Source of the DNA: an uncultured Pseudomonadota bacterium
GTDB taxonomy: Bacteria > Pseudomonadota > Alphaproteobacteria > RF32 > CAG-239
NCBI GenBank assembly: GCA_902785935.1
Contig: CADAAN010000001.1
Span: forward strand, 1 to 57,056
Length of the DNA stretch: 57,056 nt
Reading direction: 5' to 3'
Shown here: in pieces, positions 26,516 through 34,604 of the stretch
Position numbering within the stretch: the first letter of the stretch is position 1
Layout of the letters: every line of letters begins with the position of its first letter
Translations under genes and position numbers: made by a program
The notes under the pieces: generated by a model
Told to the model about the DNA's origin: nothing
The model's database searches: none
Seen by the model: the letters and a program-made list of their open reading frames with translations, nothing else

Positions 26516-27391
26516 TTATTGAAGCATGCCGACGGCCTTGCTGATTTTTTTGATGGAATTGAGTTCGATTTGACGCACGCGTTCTTTTGAGATATTATAT
26601 GAGCGGCTTAAATCTTCAAGTGTTTCGGCTTTGTCGGTCAACCGCCTTTTAAAAAGGATGTCTTTTTCGCGTGAATTTAAAACCTTCAATGCCTCGTTAA
26701 ACAAGCGTTTCCGATAGCGCATCACCTCAATCTGTCCGTATGTTTCTTCCTGATTGGGTTTGTTATCAGAGATAAAATCCATCCATTCGGCACCACTGTC
26801 AGCCGAATCGCTTAAAGCGGTATTAAGCGAACCGTCATGGGCTTGCAGGCGCATATTCATATCCGATACATCCTGTATAGTTACATCAAGCGACTTGGCA
26901 ATTTTTTGCAAAACGGGTTCAGACATTTGCCTGTCATCAACAACGTTTAATTTATTTTTGATTTTTCTTAAATTGAAAAACAGTTTTTTTTGCGCAGCTG
27001 TTGTCCCGAGTTTAACAAGTGACCACGAATTTAAGATGTATTTTTGCACCGAAGCTTTAATCCACCAAAGCGCATAAGTTGAAAAACGAAAACCTTTTTC
27101 TGGTTCAAATTTATCAATCGCCGACATCAAGCCCAAAGTGCCTTCCGAAATCATTTCAGCAATCGGCAAACCATAGCCTTTGTATTTTGAAACAACTTTA
27201 ACAACAAGCCTCAAATGTGAAGTAATCAGTTTATAAGCAATTTTTTGATCATGTGTTTTTTGATAGAGCATGGCAAGTTCATATTCTTCATCAGCTTCTA
27301 AAATCGGAAATTTTCGAATATTTTGCAAATAGCGTGCCAGATTATATTCAGGCGAAAAATCAAGTCCAACAAGTCCGTTTGAATCGTTCAT
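26516..27391 (-). CDS. rpoH: RNA polymerase heat-shock sigma factor RpoH (sigma-32)
   Basis: A 291-residue group 3 sigma factor. Region 2 shows LITSHLRLVVKVVSKYKGYG, ISEGTLGLMSAIDKFEPEKG and FSTYALWWIKASVQKYIL. The RpoH box is recognisable (AAQKKLFFNLRKIKN). Region 4 shows LEDLSRSYNISKERVRQIE. The start at 27391 (MNDSNGLVG) has a strong AAGGAG site; an ATG 42 bp upstream does not. It should direct expression of chaperones such as the clpB in this window. Confidence 0.94.
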   Translation of the reverse strand: MNDSNGLVGLDFSPEYNLARYLQNIRKFPILEADEEYELAMLYQKTHDQKIAYKLITSHLRLVVKVVSKYKGYGLPIAEMISEGTLGLMSAIDKFEPEKGFRFSTYALWWIKASVQKYILNSWSLVKLGTTAAQKKLFFNLRKIKNKLNVVDDRQMSEPVLQKIAKSLDVTIQDVSDMNMRLQAHDGSLNTALSDSADSGAEWMDFISDNKPNQEETYGQIEVMRYRKRLFNEALKVLNSREKDILFKRRLTDKAETLEDLSRSYNISKERVRQIELNSIKKISKAVGMLQ

Positions 27392-27496
27392 GATAAATCT
27401 CCTTGATGGTTTTACAAAACGCATCATAGGCAAAAAATAAACACATGCAATATATCAAAAGGTTCTAATATAATACAAAAGATGATGTTCGAAATC

Positions 27497-27530
27497 AAAA
27501 AAATCCCGTTCTTAAAAAAGAGCGGGATTG
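27497..27530 (-). terminator. Intrinsic terminator of the 28039 orphan gene
   Basis: Minus-strand stem AATCCCG (27529-27523) with CGGGATT (27508-27502), followed by a U-run (plus-strand A-run 27497-27503). It lies directly after the orphan gene stop. Confidence 0.8.
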
Positions 27531-27535
27531 GTTTT

Positions 27536-28039
27536 TTACTTGCCTGCCGACACTTGGGCGTCGATGTAAGTGTTTTTGAGGCTCCAGAGTTTCGGATCTT
27601 CGTTGATGAGCTTTTCAGCATCATCATCAAGGGTGTGAAATTTTTCAATCCACAACTTGAAAAGCTCCGATTCGCCTCGTTTGAGCATGGCGACCTCTAC
27701 CTCGGATGAAGGCTTGTTTTTCAAGGCCTTGACCACTCTTTCCGCCGTCTCAGGTGTACCCTCGTTCAAAGCCCACAAAAGGGTCTGAGGATAAAAACCA
27801 TAGCGCACGCGCAAAAGATGCACCGTTTCATCGCTTCCGTAAAGGACAATTGCCTTTTCGGCTTCAGGTCCGGGAGCGCAAGAGTTCAATACGGTCTGTT
27901 TCCAGTCTTCAGGCGCTTCGCGGTAAAAATCTGCCGCATCCGAATCGTTGATACCATTCGTCGCGGTGGAGTGGACGAACCGCAAAAGGGCGGAATAATC
28001 GCTTTCAGCGAGATATTCCATTAAAGTTTTATTAGCCAT
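27536..28039 (-). CDS. Orphan protein of unknown function
   Basis: A 167-residue soluble, acidic, largely helical protein (starts MANKTLMEYLAESDYSALLR). I do not recognise a family. Repeating helical segments (AIVLYGSDETVHLLRVRYGF, LLWALNEGTPETAERVVKAL, MLKRGESELFKLWIEKF) suggest an alpha-solenoid-like fold. It has its own promoter and terminator. No Shine-Dalgarno sequence is visible before the ATG. Codon choice favours GAG, AAG and C/G-ending codons relative to neighbours, which hints at separate origin. Confidence 0.75.
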   Translation of the reverse strand: MANKTLMEYLAESDYSALLRFVHSTATNGINDSDAADFYREAPEDWKQTVLNSCAPGPEAEKAIVLYGSDETVHLLRVRYGFYPQTLLWALNEGTPETAERVVKALKNKPSSEVEVAMLKRGESELFKLWIEKFHTLDDDAEKLINEDPKLWSLKNTYIDAQVSAGK

Positions 28040-28087
28040 AATCTGTGTATTTTTAATTGGTTTTACATAAATCTTTTTATTTATGCT

Positions 28088-28140
28088 AAAATAGCACCCT
28101 CATTTTGCTTTGTCAAGAAAAAGTTTTGTCAAAATGAGGG
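28088..28140 (-). promoter_or_regulatory. Promoter of the 28039 gene flanked by an 11-bp inverted repeat
   Basis: Minus strand: TTGACA (28116-28111), 17-bp spacer ending TGC, TATTTT (28093-28088). A perfect inverted repeat (CCCTCATTTTG 28097-28107, CAAAATGAGGG 28130-28140) brackets the -35 box, with one arm between -35 and -10. The repeat could be an operator. It is outside the predicted transcript of this gene. On the plus strand it is followed by TTTTTG, but no plus-strand gene ends there. Confidence 0.6.
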
Positions 28141-28149
28141 TTTTTGTGA

Positions 28150-29634
28150 TTAAAGTTTGATGATGCCCGTCATAAGCGCATAAATCGCAGCCAATGCGAG
28201 CAGAATAAGCAAGACGGCAAAACAAAATTCGCGTTTTGTAAAAATCTTGTCATTCGGTGCATTTTGCGTGCGAGCCCAAATATAAAACGGAATACCGACA
28301 GCAATAAAAATCACGGCCGCCAATAAATATTGCAATCCCGCGGCATAAATCAGCCACAGAGCGTAAATTGCACCGATGATTGCGGCAAAAAGTGCTGAAG
28401 ACCGTTTAATGTATGTATCTTTAGGATATTCGTGGTCTTCACACAATTTCCACAAATACGCACAAGATGAAAAATAAGCCGGCAAAACCATGACGCTTGT
28501 GATTGAAAGCATCGTGTTCCACGCATTGTTTGAAAAATACACAAGAAGCATGAAAACCTGCATCATCAAGCTTGTCATATAAAGCGAAAATGACGGTGCG
28601 TGGTGCGAATTTTCTCTTGCAAAAGCTTTAGGAAATGTGCCGTTTTCAGCTGCCGCTTGCGGAATTTGGGCCGTCACCATCGTCCATGCAAGCCAACTTG
28701 TCAAAACAGATACCAAAAGCCCGATATTCATAATATAGGCGCCCGATTTGCCCATGATTTTTTCTAATATTCCGGCTGTTGAAGGATTGGCTATGTTTGC
28801 AAGTTCGGTTTGTGACATATAACCAAACGGCAACAATGAAAGCAAAACATAAATCGTTAAGCATCCGATAAAACCAAGCACCGTTGCTCTGCCGACAGAT
28901 TTTGCCGATTTGGCATGCTTTGACATAACAACTGCGCCTTCAATACCGATAAACGACCACAAAGTCACAAGCATTGTGCTTTTGATTTGCTCTGAAAGCG
29001 AGCCGAGAGATTTACCGCCGATGACATTTTCGCCCCAAAAATCAAATGAAAATTTATCAGAATGGAAGACAAAAATCATCACCAAAATAAACAGCAAAAG
29101 CGGCAAAATTTTGGCTACCGTGCCGATTAAATTAACAAAAGTGGCCTGTTTTATACCGCGTAAGACCAAAAAGTTAAATCCCCAAATAATCAGCGATCCG
29201 CCGATGATGGACGCCAAATTGTTGCCCCCCGCAAAATACGGCGGAAAAAAATAATTTAAGGCATCCATTGTAATCACGGCATACCCTACATTGCCGCAAA
29301 TCTGACAAAGCCAGTATGACCAACCGATGCTAAAACCGGCATAAGGACCGAAACCTTGTCTGCTGTACATATAAATACCCGCCGTTAAATCAGGCTTAAC
29401 AACCGATAAAATGCGAAAGGTATTCGCAATAAAATAAACACCGATACCGGTAATCACCCATGCAAGCAAAACCGCACCGGCCGATGCGCCGGAGGCCATA
29501 TTTTGCGGCAACGAGTAAATACCTCCGCCGATCATTGAACTGACCACAATCGCGGCCAAAGCCATCACGCCCAAACCGGCAGATGTCTTTTTTCCATCCG
29601 CCGGCATGACTTGTTTTTTATTTTCATGAAACAT
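28150..29634 (-). CDS. aaxC: Arginine/agmatine antiporter-like APC transporter (AaxC-like)
   Basis: A 494-residue APC-superfamily transporter with about 12 membrane helices. The substrate-binding glycine motif is SSMIGGGIYSLPQN; further family segments are GIYMYSRQGFGPYAGFSIGW and WSFIGIEGAVVMSKHAKSA. It resembles the basic amino acid/polyamine antiporter branch (ArcD/AaxC). The gene is 17 bp downstream of a pyruvoyl arginine decarboxylase. By context it should exchange arginine for agmatine, which consumes protons in the cytoplasm. Confidence 0.8.
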   Translation of the reverse strand: MFHENKKQVMPADGKKTSAGLGVMALAAIVVSSMIGGGIYSLPQNMASGASAGAVLLAWVITGIGVYFIANTFRILSVVKPDLTAGIYMYSRQGFGPYAGFSIGWSYWLCQICGNVGYAVITMDALNYFFPPYFAGGNNLASIIGGSLIIWGFNFLVLRGIKQATFVNLIGTVAKILPLLLFILVMIFVFHSDKFSFDFWGENVIGGKSLGSLSEQIKSTMLVTLWSFIGIEGAVVMSKHAKSAKSVGRATVLGFIGCLTIYVLLSLLPFGYMSQTELANIANPSTAGILEKIMGKSGAYIMNIGLLVSVLTSWLAWTMVTAQIPQAAAENGTFPKAFARENSHHAPSFSLYMTSLMMQVFMLLVYFSNNAWNTMLSITSVMVLPAYFSSCAYLWKLCEDHEYPKDTYIKRSSALFAAIIGAIYALWLIYAAGLQYLLAAVIFIAVGIPFYIWARTQNAPNDKIFTKREFCFAVLLILLALAAIYALMTGIIKL

Positions 29635-29651
29635 ATCAAGCGCCTCTTTGA

Positions 29652-30236
29652 TTAAATTTCAACAGGGTCAGCATGTTCAAAATTTAAAAATCCGAGACAT
29701 GTCAAACTGTACCCGAACTCTTGGGTGATATTCAAATAATTATGGAACATCTGAAATTCGCTATGCTTTTCGACACCCCTGATTTCAAGCTCGTGTTTTA
29801 AGGATTTGTTGAGCCACATTTTGGCGTGACCCTCGGCAATTTCATCATCAATGTGTGTGTCAAAATATTCAACATATTCAGCCGCCCAACCGCCGATGAG
29901 TTCACCGTTTTTGTCTTTGCCCCAGCATATACCGACACCCGTTGCTATGGCTTTGTGATCATCGCGTTTGGCACCGTTGCCGGCCATAATGACCTCTAAA
30001 ACCGCACCATGCTTAAATTTATTTACAACTTTGTCGACAGGTACGATATGCCCGAAAAGTTCTTTAGGCAAAACAGAAGTATAGGGCACAACGTTGAAGT
30101 TTTCAATCTTGGCCTGCATTAAAGCGCTGTCATAGCAAAATGTTTCAAACGGCTGCGGCGGAATACCGTCATTGGCCTGACCGACACCGCCCGTGTGAAA
30201 AGCTAAAGTCGGATAACGTACACCTTGAGTTGTCAT
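29652..30236 (-). CDS. aaxB: Pyruvoyl-dependent arginine decarboxylase (AaxB-like)
   Basis: A 194-residue proenzyme that converts arginine to agmatine. The expected self-cleavage site is VVPYTSVLP (Thr53-Ser54), where the serine becomes the pyruvoyl group; a Thr-Ser site is as reported for the Chlamydia enzyme. Other conserved segments are [36 protein letters not shown] and [13 protein letters not shown] strong AGGAGAAAA ribosome site precedes the ATG. It forms an operon with the antiporter downstream, giving an acid-resistance or energy module. Confidence 0.88.
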   Translation of the reverse strand: MTTQGVRYPTLAFHTGGVGQANDGIPPQPFETFCYDSALMQAKIENFNVVPYTSVLPKELFGHIVPVDKVVNKFKHGAVLEVIMAGNGAKRDDHKAIATGVGICWGKDKNGELIGGWAAEYVEYFDTHIDDEIAEGHAKMWLNKSLKHELEIRGVEKHSEFQMFHNYLNITQEFGYSLTCLGFLNFEHADPVEI

Positions 30237-30326
30237 GATTTTTTCTCCTAAAAAATGTTAAAATAAAGACACAAGAGAAAATAATCATGACAAATACCGC
30301 TTTCAATATCATAAAATCAAAAGTTT

Positions 30327-31172
30327 TCAGCGGTATCTTATCTTGACCGAATTAACCTTTCCCGCCACCTGATTTGCATCATCGATAGTGTAAATGCGCT
30401 TTTTGATATAATTTTGTGTACCGATTTTACCGAGACTGTCATAAAATTTGCCACCATAAAGATACTCGTTTCCAAGACGTCTGTACATTTTTAAGTCCAC
30501 ATCTTCAAGAGGTACATAGCCACCGTCAACCCCCGTAAAAGAGTCGGCGTCTTTTAAGTAATCAGCGCATTTTTTCTGATATTTTTCTGAGCAATATATT
30601 TCATTGATATGTGTTAATGCGCTATGAGCCATCCCTAAACCACCCTCATCAAACAAAGAGTCCGGAAGTATAAGACTTGTCACACCGGATGCTCCGAAAT
30701 TATAATGTCCGAGGTATTTAAGCGAATCCGGCAACTCGATATGCGTCAATAAAGGGTCACCATAAAAAACGGCTACATTTATCCTTTCAAGCTGTGAATT
30801 TTCTTCAAAATTAACTGATGTTAAGTTTCTCATTGACTGAAAAGCTCCATCGCCGATAGATAGAACCGAATTGCCTATTTTAGCAGACGTTAACTGCGCT
30901 TGATGAAAAGCAAGTGTTCCGATAGATGTAATACCCGATATTTCAACCGTAGAAATATCTGTTCCCCATGGTGAAGGATTGTCATAATAAGTATGTGTAT
31001 AATCAGCCATTTTTCCAGTACCCCAAATCTTGAGATTTCCCTCATCATCAAGGCTCCAGTTACAATCATCATAAGTTTGTGTATTTTCATTATATGCACC
31101 GCAATTACCCGATGTTTCGGCATTGACGTTAAAACTTAAAACTAACCCTAAAATCAAAATTATTTTTTTCAT
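30327..31172 (-). CDS. Secreted LRR (BspA-like) protein 2 with conserved C-terminal tail
   Basis: A 281-residue protein with a signal peptide (MKKIILILGLVLSFNVNA). LRR units occur at about residues 75-190 (ISGITSIGTLAFHQAQLTSA, NSVLSIGDGAFQSM, LTHIELPDSLKYLG, VTSLILPDSL). A linker containing CSEKYQKKCADYLKD and YLYGGKFYDSLGKIG precedes the tail KKRIYTIDDANQVAGK then NSVKIRYR. The YLYGGKFYDSLG segment matches YLVGGKYYARLS in LRR protein 1. A class 1 leader RNA ends about 95 bp upstream. Host-surface binding is a family-level guess. Confidence 0.82.
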   Translation of the reverse strand: MKKIILILGLVLSFNVNAETSGNCGAYNENTQTYDDCNWSLDDEGNLKIWGTGKMADYTHTYYDNPSPWGTDISTVEISGITSIGTLAFHQAQLTSAKIGNSVLSIGDGAFQSMRNLTSVNFEENSQLERINVAVFYGDPLLTHIELPDSLKYLGHYNFGASGVTSLILPDSLFDEGGLGMAHSALTHINEIYCSEKYQKKCADYLKDADSFTGVDGGYVPLEDVDLKMYRRLGNEYLYGGKFYDSLGKIGTQNYIKKRIYTIDDANQVAGKVNSVKIRYR

Positions 31173-31266
31173 ATTTATTCTCCTTTAATGGAATATTGAT
31201 GTTATTTCTATCACCCTCTCCAAACCTCCCCTTTTCCGGGGGGGAGGATTCAAAAACGGCAAAACC

Positions 31267-31423
31267 AAAAAAAATCACTTCAGAAAATTCCAAAGTGGGA
31301 GCTAGATGAACTGTCAAAACGCAGTTTCTTTTATTCGTCACAAATGTGCTTATCTCAAGAACTCCCTTTTAAAGGAGTTTATGTTTTGAAAGTGTCATCT
31401 AACACCGCAACCATTTTGGTTAC
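31267..31423 (-). ncRNA. Class 1 structured leader RNA, copy b (upstream of LRR protein 2)
   Basis: Minus strand, starting GTAACCAAAATGGTT. P1 pairs TAGATGA (31401-31395) with TCATCTA (31309-31303); P2 pairs TCAAAAC (31389-31383) with GTTTTGA (31320-31314). Both differ from copy a yet stay paired. The internal hairpin is ACTCCT/GGGAGT. The terminator ends in the U-run 31274-31267. Unlike the other copies, about 95 bp separate the terminator from the gene start. Promoter: TTGACT 31458-31453, 17-bp spacer, AAAAAT 31435-31430. Confidence 0.8.
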
Positions 31424-31535
31424 GCTTTTATTTTTCCATATAAAAAAACAAAAGTCAAATAAAAAAACAAAAAATGCTTGATTTTTATTTCAAGTCTTGT
31501 AATTTATCCGCATACCATATCAAAGGATAATTGAA

Positions 31536-31904
31536 TTGAAAAATATGAAAAAAAACATCATTCAAGGCATCAAACGTATTTTAAATGCGTTTATTTTTTC
31601 TAAGGACGGTTTTTGTGCAATGTTTCAATCCGAGCCGGCCTTCAGACAGGATTTGGCTGTTTTTGTTGTTTTTGCAATATTGGCGTTTTTATGCCCCGTC
31701 AGCTCCGTTGAGCGTGCGTTGATGCTCTTTTCGCTTTTTTTGATTTTGTTTGCCGAAAGCGTCAATACTGCGATTGAAGTTTGCATTGACAGAATATCCG
31801 AAGACATTCACCCCTTATCAAAAAAAGCCAAGGACATAGGCTCTTTTGTTGTTTTGCTTTCGTTTATCAATGCGATTGTCGTTTGGGCTGTTATTTTGCT
31901 TTAA
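31536..31904 (+). CDS. dgkA: Diacylglycerol kinase DgkA
   Basis: A 122-residue membrane kinase that phosphorylates diacylglycerol, recycling lipid from envelope glycan synthesis. The catalytic/metal segment is FAESVNTAIEVCIDRIS, followed by SKKAKDIGSFVVLLSF; three membrane helices fit the family. A TTG at 31536 is 8 bp after AAAGGA and gives the best ribosome-site spacing; ATG at 31545 is the alternative. It leads a three-gene plus-strand unit with the HAD and pagP genes. Confidence 0.9.
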   Translation: MKNMKKNIIQGIKRILNAFIFSKDGFCAMFQSEPAFRQDLAVFVVFAILAFLCPVSSVERALMLFSLFLILFAESVNTAIEVCIDRISEDIHPLSKKAKDIGSFVVLLSFINAIVVWAVILL

Positions 31905-31922
31905 CATCAAGGATAAAATCTG

Positions 31923-32753
31923 ATGAAACGTATGATACCGATGGCAATATGTTATGATTTTGACGGCACACTTGCGCCGGGCAACATGCAAGAATACGGC
32001 TTTGTCAAAAAGCTTCATATGGCGCCTTCTGATTTTTGGGAAACGGCCAACGGACTTGCCAGAGATCAAAAAGGTGATGAAATTTTGACCTATATGAAGG
32101 TGATGATTGACGAATCTTGTCGTCGCGGTCTTTCCGTTCGGCGTGAAGATTTTCAAAGCTATGGCAAAGATATCCAATTTTTTGAGGGTGTAGAAGATTA
32201 TTTTGCCCGCATCAATCGCTATGCCAAAGCCAAAGGTGTCAAGCTCAAGCATTATATTATTTCATCCGGCTTGAGAGAAATTTTAGAGGGTACGTCGATT
32301 GCGCATGAATTTGCAGAGATGTTTGCTTCAAGCTTTTTGTATGATAAAAACGGCAATGCCGTTTGGCCGGCAATGGCACTTAATTTTACATCAAAAACAC
32401 AATATATTTACCGCATCAATAAAGGCTGTTTGGACGTGACGGATATCGAAGGCGTTAACAGGCATGTTGCAAAAGAATGCAAGCCCGTCCCGCTGACAAA
32501 TATCCTGTACATCGGTGACGGCAACACGGATATCCCGTGCATGGCCATGCTCAACAAAGCGGGCGGTCATACGATGGCCGTCTACAAAGACGGGCAAAAA
32601 GAGCGTGCCGCATCGCTCAATCGTGACGGTCGGGCACATATGGTTGCGCATGCCGATTATCGTGAGGGCAAAAAAATCGATTTGTTCGTCAAGGCCGTGA
32701 TTGATAAAATTGCCGCTGACGGACGCTTAAAACAAATTACTTGTCAAAAATAA
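31923..32753 (+). CDS. HAD-superfamily phosphatase
   Basis: A 276-residue HAD hydrolase. Motif I is CYDFDGTLAPGN, motif II is the serine in YIISSGLRE, and motif III/IV is LYIGDGNTDIPCM. The pattern is closest to phosphoserine phosphatase-like HADs. Substrate is not predictable. It lies 18 bp after dgkA and 24 bp before pagP, so a role in envelope lipid metabolism is possible but only from position. Confidence 0.8.
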   Translation: MKRMIPMAICYDFDGTLAPGNMQEYGFVKKLHMAPSDFWETANGLARDQKGDEILTYMKVMIDESCRRGLSVRREDFQSYGKDIQFFEGVEDYFARINRYAKAKGVKLKHYIISSGLREILEGTSIAHEFAEMFASSFLYDKNGNAVWPAMALNFTSKTQYIYRINKGCLDVTDIEGVNRHVAKECKPVPLTNILYIGDGNTDIPCMAMLNKAGGHTMAVYKDGQKERAASLNRDGRAHMVAHADYREGKKIDLFVKAVIDKIAADGRLKQITCQK

Positions 32754-32777
32754 CATGATTGAATACGGACAATAAAT

Positions 32778-33332
32778 ATGAAAAAAATATCTGCACTTTG
32801 CGTGCTTTTTATAACACTTGTTTTTTCATCTCAGGCCAAGGCCGGCATTTGTGATACTTTGGGTGACTGGTATTGCACGATTCGCTACAATGTCATCGAA
32901 ACGTTTAATGACCATGGTTATGATGCGTATATCCCCCTTTATGCGTGGCACAACCGCTTGACCTATGACAGAGAGCATATTAAAAAATATAACGAAAATC
33001 CGTGGGGTGCCGGTTTGGGCGTTTCGCGCTATGATGAAGACGGTGACTGGCACAGTCTGTACGGTATGTATTTTGAGGATTCTAACGGATATGGCGAAAC
33101 AATGCTCGGTTATGCCTTTTTGAAAAACAAATATTGGCATGATTTTCGCCTTGGGTATGGTTTTACGCTCGGCTTGACGCAACGCCATGAGTATGCTTAT
33201 GTCCCTGTGCCATTGCCCTTGCCGATGATTGGTATCGGATACGGCAAAGTCGATTTGCAGGCCGCTTATGTGCCGGGGATAAAAAATGACGGCAACGTTC
33301 TTTTTATCTGGACAAGAATACAACTTTACTAA
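32778..33332 (+). CDS. pagP: Lipid A palmitoyltransferase PagP
   Basis: A 184-residue outer-membrane beta-barrel enzyme that moves palmitate from phospholipid to lipid A. A signal peptide (MKKISALCVLFITLVFSSQA) is followed by YIPLYAWHNRLTYDREHIKK and NENPWGAGLGVSRYDEDGDW. The catalytic triad His58, Asp101 and Ser102 is in place (WHNR, FEDSNG), with the same 43-residue spacing as His33-Asp76 of the E. coli enzyme. The terminal strand ends in FIWTRIQLY. PagP is best known from enterobacteria, so its place here is notable and may reflect transfer. Confidence 0.9.
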   Translation: MKKISALCVLFITLVFSSQAKAGICDTLGDWYCTIRYNVIETFNDHGYDAYIPLYAWHNRLTYDREHIKKYNENPWGAGLGVSRYDEDGDWHSLYGMYFEDSNGYGETMLGYAFLKNKYWHDFRLGYGFTLGLTQRHEYAYVPVPLPLPMIGIGYGKVDLQAAYVPGIKNDGNVLFIWTRIQLY

Positions 33333-33341
33333 AAAAAAGTG

Positions 33342-33370
33342 CTTGCAAAGCAAATTTGTTTATGCTATAA
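33342..33370 (+). promoter_or_regulatory. Predicted promoter of the 33416 orphan gene
   Basis: TTGCAA (33342-33347), a 17-bp spacer ending TGC (extended -10), TATAAA (33365-33370). It starts 10 bp after the pagP stop, which marks the 33416 gene as an independent unit. Confidence 0.7.
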
Positions 33371-33415
33371 AAGGACAAATATTAAAAATTTGTCAACCAT
33401 TCTAAACCAATTTTT

Positions 33416-33676
33416 ATGAGAAAGTTTATTGCTTCCAAAAATGACGTCTTTTACTCGATAGAGCAGGAAGGCGATGTGGTTAAGTTCTACGCCCACAAAA
33501 GGTATTCGCATTACGACCAAAGAAAGGACGTGACTCCCAAGGTTCTGCCCAACAAGACGGTCATCAATGAGATTATCGAGCGTCCGACCATCGGCACCGT
33601 GATGAGCTCAGAGCTCGCGCGCTTCATTAATGAGTTGGAAGAACTCTTTAAGGCGGTGGAAGCCGAAAAGAAGTAA
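33416..33676 (+). CDS. Small orphan protein of unknown function
   Basis: An 86-residue, charged protein (starts MRKFIASKNDVFYSIEQEGD) with predicted beta strands in the first half and a helix at the end (SSELARFINELEELFKAVEA). No family recognised. It is a single-gene unit with its own promoter and a strong terminator 15 bp after the stop. No Shine-Dalgarno sequence is present; the ATG follows AAACCAATTTTT. Codon use is rich in AAG, GAG and C-ending codons, like the orphan genes at 28039 and 40401. Confidence 0.75.
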   Translation: MRKFIASKNDVFYSIEQEGDVVKFYAHKRYSHYDQRKDVTPKVLPNKTVINEIIERPTIGTVMSSELARFINELEELFKAVEAEKK

Positions 33677-33690
33677 AGTCTTTTTTCAGA

Positions 33691-33728
33691 TACCCTTCAG
33701 TATAAAACTGAAGGGTACTGTTTTTTTT
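33691..33728 (+). terminator. Intrinsic terminator of the 33416 gene
   Basis: Perfect 10-bp stem TACCCTTCAG (33691-33700) with CTGAAGGGTA (33708-33717), then CTG and eight T. Confidence 0.88.
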
Positions 33729-33741
33729 GATATTCAGCTTT

Positions 33742-34578
33742 TCATCTATACCTAATCGAAACAGTATTCGTCTTGCCTGCAACAACATTCGCTTCATCGA
33801 TGGTATAAATACGTTTTTTGTTGTAATCACCTGATAAAATATCACTTGCGTTGTTATACCAATGATTTTTATAAAAAATTTTATTACCATCTTTTTTATA
33901 GGTTATTATATTGATTTCTTTTCCTAAATCTTTTTTCCATTGTGTGGCTGCTGCACATTGGTCGGCAACAGCTTCACTGCAATAGAGATTTTTAATTAAA
34001 GCGCTACTATGATCGTCATCTTCTCCACCAAAAGCGTTAGGTGAAACAATTGTTACGGTTGACGGAACGGTAAAATTTTCGATTTGTGTATTACAAAAAG
34101 CGCGATAAGGAAGTTCTGTAATACCTTCAGGAATATTATTAATATTTTCAAGCTGAGAGTACGCAAATGCATAAACTCCCAAGGACGTTAAAGTGCTCGG
34201 TAAATCAATGTTTGTAATATTCGTTGCTTCAAAAGATGAATTACCGATTGATTCCAGGCCTTCCGGCAATTCAACGGAAGTTACTGAGTGCATCCTGAAA
34301 AAAGCACCATCACCGATTGATGAAATACCATCACTGACAATAATTTTTGATACACCGCTATCATACCATGGAGCATCATTGTAACAGTCAAAGTCGTCGC
34401 AATGTATATAAGATTGTATGCTTGCCGACTGGGAAAAATCAATCGGTGAAATGGTCAAAACACCATCTTCAATGATATATTTGCAATTTGTACCGCAAGT
34501 GTAAAGTTCATCAGCTTTGAGGTTAATGCACAATAAAAAAGCAGATGCAAAAGAAATTAACAATTTTGAATAATTCAT
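33742..34578 (-). CDS. Secreted LRR (BspA-like) protein 3 with conserved C-terminal tail
   Basis: A 278-residue protein with a signal peptide (MNYSKLLISFASAFLLCINL, cleaved near KADEL). A CGTNCKYIIEDG motif is followed by LRR units (ISSIGDGAFFRMHSVTSVEL, LESIGNSSFEATNITNIDL, LTSLGVYAFAYSQLENI). A linker with CSEAVADQCAAATQWKKDLG leads to KKRIYTIDEANVVAGK then NTVSIRYR. In contrast to the other intact LRR genes, it is preceded by a class 2, not class 1, leader RNA. An AAGGATAAATGAG ribosome site precedes the ATG. Confidence 0.82.
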   Translation of the reverse strand: MNYSKLLISFASAFLLCINLKADELYTCGTNCKYIIEDGVLTISPIDFSQSASIQSYIHCDDFDCYNDAPWYDSGVSKIIVSDGISSIGDGAFFRMHSVTSVELPEGLESIGNSSFEATNITNIDLPSTLTSLGVYAFAYSQLENINNIPEGITELPYRAFCNTQIENFTVPSTVTIVSPNAFGGEDDDHSSALIKNLYCSEAVADQCAAATQWKKDLGKEINIITYKKDGNKIFYKNHWYNNASDILSGDYNKKRIYTIDEANVVAGKTNTVSIRYR

Positions 34579-34604
34579 CTCATTTATCCTTATTTAGTTG
34601 AAAC

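Noticed and set aside
28097-28145. Inverted repeat as terminator of the antiporter gene
   Set aside because: On the antiporter's strand no T-run follows the stem; the T-run exists only in the opposite direction.
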